The notes beneath the pieces are model-generated. The model was given only the letters and a program-made list of their open reading frames with translations. It was not told where the DNA came from and made no database searches. The position numbers and the translations under genes are program-made. From an uncultured Streptococcus sp. (GTDB taxonomy: Bacteria > Bacillota > Bacilli > Lactobacillales > Streptococcaceae), in the NCBI GenBank assembly GCA_934216185.1, contig CAKQBM010000122.1, forward strand, positions 1 through 5,212: a DNA stretch of 5,212 nt, in the 5' to 3' direction. Below are positions 1 to 5,212 of the stretch, piece after piece; the stretch's first letter is position 1, and every line of letters starts with the position of its first letter.

Positions 1-20
1 GCCTGTTTTGTGTTCTACTT

Positions 21-45
21 CACCCCTTTTCGGGTTGCGGGGGTG
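21..45 (+). other. Short GC hairpin upstream of / overlapping the P1 -35
   Basis: CACCCC (21-26) is perfectly complementary to GGGGTG (40-45), giving a 6-bp stem with a 13-nt loop. It could be the tail of a terminator for an upstream gene, but no clear T-run follows it and it overlaps the P1 -35 hexamer. The first 20 bases hold nothing I recognise. Confidence 0.3.
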
Positions 46-63
46 TTTGGGGGTCTGTATAGT
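35..63 (+). promoter_or_regulatory. rRNA operon promoter P1
   Basis: A sigma-70/SigA-type promoter is visible: -35 TTGCGG (35-40), a 17-bp spacer and -10 TATAGT (58-63). The start site would fall near 70. The spacing is optimal and the -10 is close to consensus. The same -10 and downstream sequence recur at P2, which supports both. Its position about 510 bp before 16S fits the distal promoter of a tandem rrn promoter pair. The start site is inferred, not shown. Confidence 0.6.
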
Positions 64-71
64 TGTATGAG

Positions 72-83
72 TCGCCGCGGCGA
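72..83 (+). repeat. 12-bp perfect palindrome in the P1 initially transcribed region
   Basis: TCGCCGCGGCGA equals its own reverse complement. It begins a couple of bases after the predicted P1 start site. P2 has the related TTGCCGCGG at the same distance from its -10. It might be a protein-binding site or a GC-rich start-region determinant. As RNA it could only fold into a 4-bp stem. Confidence 0.4.
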
Positions 84-122
84 GGAGGAAAAAAACGAAG
101 AGTTTTCTTCGGCGTTTCTCCT
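83..122 (+). other. Two-part leader stem-loop after P1
   Basis: An outer stem pairs 83-90 with 115-122 (AGGAGGAA with TTTCTCCT read antiparallel; 8 pairs including one G-U). An inner 6-bp stem CGAAGA (96-101) / TCTTCG (106-111) closes a GTTT loop. They are separated by an internal loop of A's (91-95) opposite GCG (112-114). It lies in the earliest part of the P1 transcript. A role in precursor stability or early elongation is inference. Confidence 0.45.
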
Positions 123-256
123 AGTCGGAAGCGGTTGAATGTCTTTCAATTGGATAGTGTTTTGGTTTCTTGCTTGAAGGAAGTCCGGGTTGCCTTTCGG
201 TGGTGTTGGAAGAGTTTAGGAAAGAAGCTTTGTGGTGTGAATCACGGAAAACGGAT
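123..256 (+). other. Leader between P1 and P2 with no recognised element
   Basis: I see no gene here. A weak 5-bp inverted repeat TTGAA (135-139) / TTCAA (145-149) is present, and a -10-like GATAGT at 153-158 has no -35 at suitable spacing. Open frames crossing this stretch on either strand carry no recognisable motif and overlap the promoter region, so I do not call them as genes. Confidence 0.5.
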
Positions 257-285
257 TTGCATGGCAAACGAAACACTGGTATAGT
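257..285 (+). promoter_or_regulatory. rRNA operon promoter P2
   Basis: The promoter is -35 TTGCAT (257-262), a 17-bp spacer and -10 TATAGT (280-285), with a start site expected near 292. From the base before the -10 onward, 21 of 24 positions (279-302) match the equivalent P1 positions (57-80), including GAGT and GCCGCGG after the -10. The hexamers, spacing and repeated context make this the better-supported promoter. It lies about 290 bp before mature 16S, which is reasonable for a proximal rrn promoter. Confidence 0.65.
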
Positions 286-292
286 TGATTGA

Positions 293-314
293 GTTGCCGC
301 GGGAACGCGGTAAT
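293..314 (+). other. Hairpin with GGAA tetraloop at the start of the P2 transcript
   Basis: The arms 293-301 and 306-314 form 9 pairs (CCGCG/CGCGG core plus T-A and G-U pairs) around a GGAA loop of the GNRA class. It would sit at the extreme 5' end of the P2 transcript. The GCCGCGG part is shared with P1, but the complete hairpin exists only at P2. Function is unknown; protection of the 5' end or an effect on promoter escape is possible. Confidence 0.5.
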
Positions 315-394
315 AACGAAATAAACATGAATGACCGTTCAACGGTAAGGCATCCTTCGAATGAAGGGGTCGAGGTGTTGAATCGGTGTGTTGC

Positions 395-411
395 TTGAGA
401 ACTCAATAGTG
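395..411 (+). promoter_or_regulatory. Leader copy of the actinobacterial TTGAGAACT-ATAGTG element (boxA-like)
   Basis: TTGAGAACT followed by CA and ATAGTG matches the spacer copy at 2308-2324 at 15 of 17 positions. This motif is typical of actinobacterial rrn leaders and spacers. It is generally linked to Nus-type antitermination (boxA) or precursor processing. The presence of two copies, one before each large rRNA, fits such a role. TTGAG-AA-CTCAA is also an inverted repeat here but not in the spacer copy. The antitermination role is inferred from family knowledge. Confidence 0.6.
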
Positions 412-427
412 TGCTTTGTTCAATAAA

Positions 428-447
428 ATCACCGAATAAATGGTGAT
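428..447 (+). other. Leader hairpin, 6-bp stem
   Basis: ATCACC (428-433) pairs perfectly with GGTGAT (442-447) around an 8-nt A/T-rich loop, just downstream of the boxA-like element. It could be the boxB-like or boxC-like hairpin of an antitermination site, but that is only suggested by its position. Confidence 0.4.
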
Positions 448-456
448 GGAAACTGA

Positions 457-490
457 AACTAATACCAAATATTTATTTATTTGATAATCA
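457..490 (+). other. AT-rich leader stretch
   Basis: The stretch is strongly A/T-rich, with a weak CAAAT (466-470) / ATTTG (479-483) stem around ATTTATTT. GATAAT at 483-488 resembles a -10 but has no partner -35. It may be an unpaired linker that RNases cut during pre-16S maturation. No gene is visible. Confidence 0.35.
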
Positions 491-510
491 TTGAATGGTT
501 TCAAAAAAGT

Positions 511-546
511 CAGCTTGAGTCGCACACCCCCGTGTGTGATTCGCTG
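511..546 (+). other. Strong stem-loop just upstream of 16S
   Basis: CAGC (511-514) pairs with GCTG (543-546). After a TT bulge (515-516), 517-527 pairs with 532-542 around a CCCC loop. This makes 15 base pairs, two of them G-U, with no mismatch beyond the bulge. It is the most stable-looking element in the leader and ends 33 nt before the mature 16S 5' end. A role in pre-16S folding or RNase recognition is likely but inferred. Confidence 0.6.
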
Positions 547-816
547 TTTGAGATCAGGTTATCGAACTTTTCTATTTTTTCAACGGAGAGTTTGATTCTG
601 GCTCAGGACGAACGCTGGCGGCGTGCTTAACACATGCAAGTCGAACGATGAAGCCTAGCTTGCTAGGTGGATTAGTGGCGAACGGGTGAGTAATACGTGA
701 GTAACCTACCTTTAACTCTGGGATAAGCCTGGGAAACTGGGTCTAATACCGGATATGACCAATCTCCGCATGGGGTGTTGGTGGAAAGCGTTATGTAGTG
801 GTTATAGATGGGCTCA

Positions 817-857
<41 letters not shown>

Positions 858-889
858 GACGACGGGTAGCCGGCCTGAGAGGGTGACCG

Positions 890-949
<60 letters not shown>

Positions 950-987
950 CACAATGGGCGCAAGCCTGATGCAGCGACGCCGCGTGA

Positions 988-1019
<32 letters not shown>

Positions 1020-1062
1020 TAGCAGGGAAGAAGAGAAATTGACGGTACCTGCAGAGAAAGCG

Positions 1063-1101
<39 letters not shown>

Positions 1102-1381
1102 GCGCGAGCGTTGTCCGGAATTATTGGGCGTAAAGAGCTTGTAGGCGGTTTGTCGCGTCTGCTGTGAAAGGCCGGGGCTTAACTCCGTGTATTGCAGTGG
1201 GTACGGGCAGACTAGAGTGCAGTAGGGGAGACTGGAACTCCTGGTGTAGCGGTGGAATGCGCAGATATCAGGAAGAACACCGATGGCGAAGGCAGGTCTC
1301 TGGGCTGTAACTGACGCTGAGAAGCGAAAGCATGGGGAGCGAACAGGATTAGATACCCTGGTAGTCCATGCCGTAAACGTT

Positions 1382-1505
<124 letters not shown>

Positions 1506-1613
1506 CGGAGCATGCGGATTAATTCGATGCAACGCGAAGAACCTTACCAAGGCTTGACATATACTGGACCGCATCAGAGATGGTGTTTCCCTTCGGGGCT
1601 GGTATACAGGTGG

Positions 1614-1678
<65 letters not shown>

Positions 1679-1929
1679 GTTCTATGTTGCCAGCACGTTA
1701 TGGTGGGGACTCATAGGAGACTGCCGGGGTCAACTCGGAGGAAGGTGGGGATGACGTCAAATCATCATGCCCCTTATGTCTTGGGCTTCACGCATGCTAC
1801 AATGGCCGGTACAGAGGGTTGCGATACTGTGAGGTGGAGCTAATCCCTAAAAGCCGGTCTCAGTTCGGATTGGGGTCTGCAACTCGACCCCATGAAGTCG
1901 GAGTCGCTAGTAATCGCAGATCAGCAACG

Positions 1930-1972
<43 letters not shown>

Positions 1973-2045
1973 AGTCACGAAAGTTGGTAACACCCAAAGC
2001 CGGTGGCCTAACCTTTTGGAGGGAGCCGTCTAAGGTGGGATTGGC

Positions 2046-2112
<67 letters not shown>

Positions 2113-2132
2113 AGCACATTTAGTTGGCCATG

Positions 2133-2153
2133 CCATCTGCGAGTGTCGGATGG
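2133..2153 (+). other. Local spacer hairpin after 16S
   Basis: CCATCTG (2133-2139) pairs with CGGATGG (2147-2153), with one U-G pair and a 7-nt loop. It lies 24 nt after the 16S end and shares three bases with the left arm of the CCATGCCA / TGGCATGG repeat. Confidence 0.4.
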
Positions 2154-2214
2154 GTGGTTTTGCTCATGGGTGGAATGTTGGTTTTGGGTTGAGTGAAGCG
2201 CATTGTTGGGTTTT

Positions 2215-2238
2215 GGGGTAACACGCGAGTGTTGTTCC
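2215..2238 (+). other. Spacer hairpin with GCGA tetraloop
   Basis: Positions 2215-2224 pair with 2229-2238 without a mismatch, giving 10 pairs of which three are G-U, around a GCGA loop of the stable GNRA class. The AACAC/GTGTT part next to the loop is fully Watson-Crick. It is probably a structural part of the precursor; a protein contact or tertiary role is speculative. Confidence 0.5.
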
Positions 2239-2268
2239 TTTGTTTGCCTGGCATGGTGATGATGCAAA

Positions 2269-2310
2269 TGTTTTTGTTTGTGTTGTTGTTGTGTTGTGGG
2301 TTGTTGTTTG
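2269..2310 (+). repeat. 42-nt tract of only T and G, with TTG repeats
   Basis: Every base from 2269 to 2310 is T or G, including several TTG and TGTTG units. It ends at the boxA-like element, sharing its first three bases. On the RNA it has no A or C and therefore little stable self-pairing, so it would present an open strand just before the conserved element. Such low-complexity tracts are also prone to length change by slippage. Confidence 0.75.
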
Positions 2311-2324
2311 AGAACTATATAGTG
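2308..2324 (+). promoter_or_regulatory. Spacer copy of the TTGAGAACT-ATAGTG element (boxA-like)
   Basis: TTGAGAACT, then AT, then ATAGTG, continuing into GACGCGAGCATC. This spacer motif recurs across Actinobacteria and I recognise it as a standard landmark before 23S. It matches the leader copy at 15 of 17 positions. The likely role is restoring or keeping an antiterminated elongation complex before 23S, or precursor processing; this is inferred from position and conservation. Confidence 0.65.
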
Positions 2325-2348
2325 GACGCGAGCATCTTCTGGAATTTG

Positions 2349-2361
2349 CGTTGAATCAACG
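2349..2361 (+). other. Small inverted repeat before 23S
   Basis: CGTTG (2349-2353) and CAACG (2357-2361) form a perfect 5-bp stem with an AAT loop. The T-rich stretch that follows, up to 2409, should hold the 5' side of the 23S processing stem. Its partner would lie after the 23S 3' end, outside the window, so this cannot be tested here. Confidence 0.3.
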
Positions 2362-3540
2362 TTGTGTTGGTTTGATTGTTGATTTTAGATTCTTATTTTT
2401 CTTGATTGTGTGTAAGTTATTAAGGGCACACGGTGGATGCCTTGGCATTAAGAGCCGATGAAGGACGTGTGAATCTGCGATAAGCCTCGGGGAGCCGATA
2501 ACTGGGCGTTGATCCGAGGATTTCCGAATGGGGAAACCTGGCTCATTTTCATGGTGAGTTACCGCCAGCTGAATGTATAGGCTGGTTGGGGGGAACGCGG
2601 GGAAGTGAAACATCTCAGTACCCGCAGGAAGAGAAAATAAAGTAATGATTCTGTGAGTAGTGGCGAGCGAAAGCGGAAGAGACTAAACCTGTGGTGTGTG
2701 ATAGCGGTTAGGCGTTGCATCATGGGGGTTGTGGGAGTCACAGTGGTAGTTCTAACTGGCTGCCGGCATGATGTTCAGGATGGTAGGTGAACGACTTGGA
2801 ATGGTCGGCCGTAGAGGGTGAGAGTCCCGTAATCGAAATTGTTCTGTCCGTGGTGTGGCCACCCGAGTAGCACGGGGCTCGTGGAATCTCGTGTGAATCT
2901 GCCAGGACCACCTGGTAAGTCTAAATACTTCTTAGTGACCGATAGTGAATCAGTACCGTGAGGGAATGGTGAAAAGTACCCCGGGAGGGGAGTGAAATAG
3001 TACCTGAAACCGTGTGCTTACAAGCCGTTGGAGCCTTTTGGGGTGACAGCGTGCCTTTTGAAGAATGAGCCTGCGAGTTAGTGTTATGTCGCGAGGTTAA
3101 CCCGTGTGGGGTATCCGTAGCGAAAGCGAGTCTGAATAGGGCGTTTGAGTGGCATGACCTAGACCCGAAGCGGAGTGATCTATCCATGGCCAGGTTGAAG
3201 CGACGGTAAGACGTCGTGGAGGACCGAACCCACTTCAGTTGAAAATGGAGGGGATGAGCTGTGGATAGGGGTGAAAGGCCAATCAAACTCTGTGATAGCT
3301 GGTTCTCCCCGAAATGCATTTAGGTGCAGCGTTACGTGTTTCTTGCCGGAGGTAGAGCTACTGGATGGCCGATGGGCCTTCACGGGTTACTGACGTCAGC
3401 TAAACTCCGAATGCCGGTAAGTGAGAGCGTAGCAGTGAGACAGTGGGGGATAAGCTTCATTGTCGAGAGGGAAACAGCCCAGACCACCAACTAAGGCCCC
3501 TAAGCGTGTGCTAAGTGGGAAAGGATGTGGAGTTGCTTAG

Positions 3541-3575
<35 letters not shown>

Positions 3576-3927
3576 GAAAGAGTGCGTAACAGCTCACTGG
3601 TCAAGTGATTCTGCGCCGATAATGTAGCGGGGCTCAAGTACACCGCCGAAGTTGTGGCAATGATCTTTTTGGATTGTTGGGTAGGGGAGCGTCGTGTGGC
3701 CGTTGAAGCTGCGGTGTAAACCAGTGGTGGAGGCTATGCGAGTGAGAATGCAGGCATGAGTAGCGAAAGATGAGTGAGAAACTCATCCGCCGGATGATCA
3801 AGGGTTCCAGGGTCAAGTTAATCTGCCCTGGGTTAGTCGGGGCCTAAGGCGAGGCCGACAGGCGTAGTCGATGGATAACGGGTTGATATTCCCGTACCGG
3901 TGAAGAACCGCCCATACTGATATTGTG

Positions 3928-3990
3928 ATGCTAACCATGCGAAGCATGATGTGCAGGCTTTTGTTTGTGTGTTGTGTGGGTTGTGGGGCC
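3928..3990 (+). other. 23S domain III actinobacterial insertion (H54a region)
   Basis: High-GC Gram-positive bacteria carry an extra arm of about 100 nt at this place in 23S (after the ACCGCCCAT stretch, before GACGCAGG); E. coli lacks it. Here it includes a stretch of only T and G (3959-3988). Positions 3944-3957 can pair with 3964-3977 at all 14 positions, nine of them G-U, closed by C3958-G3963 over a TTTT loop. A competing short hairpin CATGC-GAA-GCATG (3936-3948) exists. The arm is unusually weak compared with the GC-rich form in relatives. Confidence 0.6.
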
Positions 3991-4505
3991 CGATCTTTGG
4001 AGGTAAACGTGTTAACAGGTGTGACGCAGGAAGGTAGCCAAGCCACGCGATGGTTGTCGTGGTCTAAGCGTGTAGGGTTGTCGGTTGTTAAATGCGCCGG
4101 CTGTGTGCCTGAGACGTGATGGGACCCTGTTTTTGGGGGATTTGGTGATCCTATGCTGCCGAGAAAAGCATCGGCGTGAGGTTTTAGCCGCCCGTACCCT
4201 AAACCGACACAGGTGATCAGGTAGAGAATACTAAGGCGATCGAGAGAATCATGGTTAAGGAACTCGGCAAAATGCCCCCGTAACTTCGGGAGAAGGGGGA
4301 CCTTGAGCGTGATGGGCACTTGCTGCCTGGAGCGTGTATGGGTCGCAGAGACCAGGGGGAAGCGACTGTTTATCAAAAACACAGGTCCGTGCGAAGTCGT
4401 AAGACGATGTATACGGACTGACTCCTGCCCGGTGCTGGAAGGTTAAGAGGATTGGTTAGCCTTTGTGGCGAAGCTGAGAATTTAAGCCCCAGTAAACGGC
4501 GGTGG

Positions 4506-4568
<63 letters not shown>

Positions 4569-5082
4569 AGTAACGACTTCCCTACTGTCTCAACCATGAA
4601 CTCGGCGAAATTGCAGTACGAGTAAAGATGCTCGTTTCGCGCAGCAGGACGGAAAGACCCCGTGACCTTTACTATAGTTTGGTATTGGTGTTTGGTTTGG
4701 CTTGTGTAGGATAGGTGGGAGACTGTGATGCATGGACGCTAGTTTGTGTTGAGTCGTTGTTGAAATACCACTCTGGTCAATCTGGATGTCTAACTTCGGG
4801 CCATGATCTGGTTCAGGGACAGTGCCTGATGGGTAGTTTAACTGGGGCGGTTGCCTCCTAAAGTGTAACGGAGGCGCCCAAAGGTTCCCTCAGCCTGGTT
4901 GGCAATCAGGTGTTGAGTGTAAGTGCACAAGGGAGCTTGACTGTGAGACTGGCAGGTCGAGCAGGGACGAAAGTCGGGACTAGTGATCCGGCGGTACGTT
5001 GTGGAACGGCCGTCGCTCAACGGATAAAAGGTACCTCGGGGATAACAGGCTGATCTTGCCCAAGAGTCCATATCGACGGCAT

Positions 5083-5123
<41 letters not shown>

Positions 5124-5128
5124 GAGTC

Positions 5129-5212
<84 letters not shown>

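Larger units (their letters stand above)
2128..2256 (+). repeat. Spacer inverted repeat CCATGCCA / TGGCATGG
   Basis: CCATGCCA (2128-2135) is perfectly complementary to TGGCATGG (2249-2256), 113 nt apart. As RNA this 8-bp stem would close the first half of the spacer into a domain holding the GCGA-loop hairpin. The left arm also overlaps a competing local hairpin at 2133-2153, so only one of the two can form at a time. Confidence 0.4.

Noticed and set aside
153..158. GATAGT as a third promoter -10
   Set aside because: No -35 hexamer lies 16-18 bp upstream; the nearest TTGAAT gives only a 12-bp spacer.
63..342. Open frames on both strands across the promoter and leader region
   Set aside because: They overlap the promoters and structured leader, overlap each other on opposite strands, have no recognisable domain and no convincing ribosome binding site.
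483..488. GATAAT as a promoter close to 16S
   Set aside because: The hexamer 17 bp upstream (TAATAC) does not resemble a -35, and the AT-rich context makes chance matches likely.
2281..2310. CRISPR-like or tandem repeat array
   Set aside because: The TTG-rich units are irregular low complexity, with no constant repeat length or spacers.
3925..4119. Plus-strand open frame over H54a
   Set aside because: It starts in the middle of 23S, and its Cys/Val/Gly-rich composition comes from the T/G-rich helix. There is no independent promoter or ribosome binding site.
3813..4382. Longest minus-strand open frame (189 codons) within 23S
   Set aside because: It lies wholly antisense to 23S domains III-IV. 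Frames antisense to rRNA are a known source of false protein calls, and nothing in the product looks like a real protein.

Overview
This window is most of a bacterial ribosomal RNA operon. It holds a promoter and leader region (about 1-579), a complete 16S rRNA gene (about 580-2108), a tRNA-less internal transcribed spacer (about 2109-2409) and a 5'-partial 23S rRNA gene (about 2410 to the window end). I see no protein-coding gene with support. Every open frame falls inside rRNA or a structured leader or spacer, and none has a recognisable domain or a convincing ribosome binding site.

The organism is an actinobacterium. The evidence is the 16S signature stretches, the long extra helix (H54a) in domain III of 23S, the absence of tRNA genes in the spacer, and the actinobacterial TTGAGAACT...ATAGTG element in both leader and spacer. 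From memory, the 16S variable regions match Rothia (Micrococcaceae) best, especially the V1 hairpin region near 643-675, V4 near 1150-1220 and V6 near 1555-1610. This was not checked by search. The spacers are rich in T and G on the + strand, unlike those of very GC-rich relatives.

Layout: promoter P1 (TTGCGG, 17 bp, TATAGT) drives a leader that begins with a GC palindrome and a two-part stem-loop. About 220 bp downstream, P2 (TTGCAT, 17 bp, TATAGT) repeats the same -10 and start-site architecture. The leader then carries the conserved TTGAGAACT element, a small hairpin, an AT-rich stretch and a strong 15-bp hairpin ending 33 nt before 16S. The spacer carries a 10-bp hairpin with a GCGA loop, a 42-nt tract of only T and G, and a second copy of the TTGAGAACT element. 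P1 and P2 probably make one long precursor that RNases cut into 16S and 23S, with the leader and spacer elements guiding processive transcription and processing.

I found no new biological system. The observation most worth checking is a short patch in 16S (1432-1440). It looks like the bifidobacterial sequence rather than the Rothia one and breaks two consecutive pairs of helix 25. That suggests an assembly chimera, or less likely a real mosaic rRNA gene. Second is the near-duplicate P1/P2 architecture (21 of 24 identical positions).
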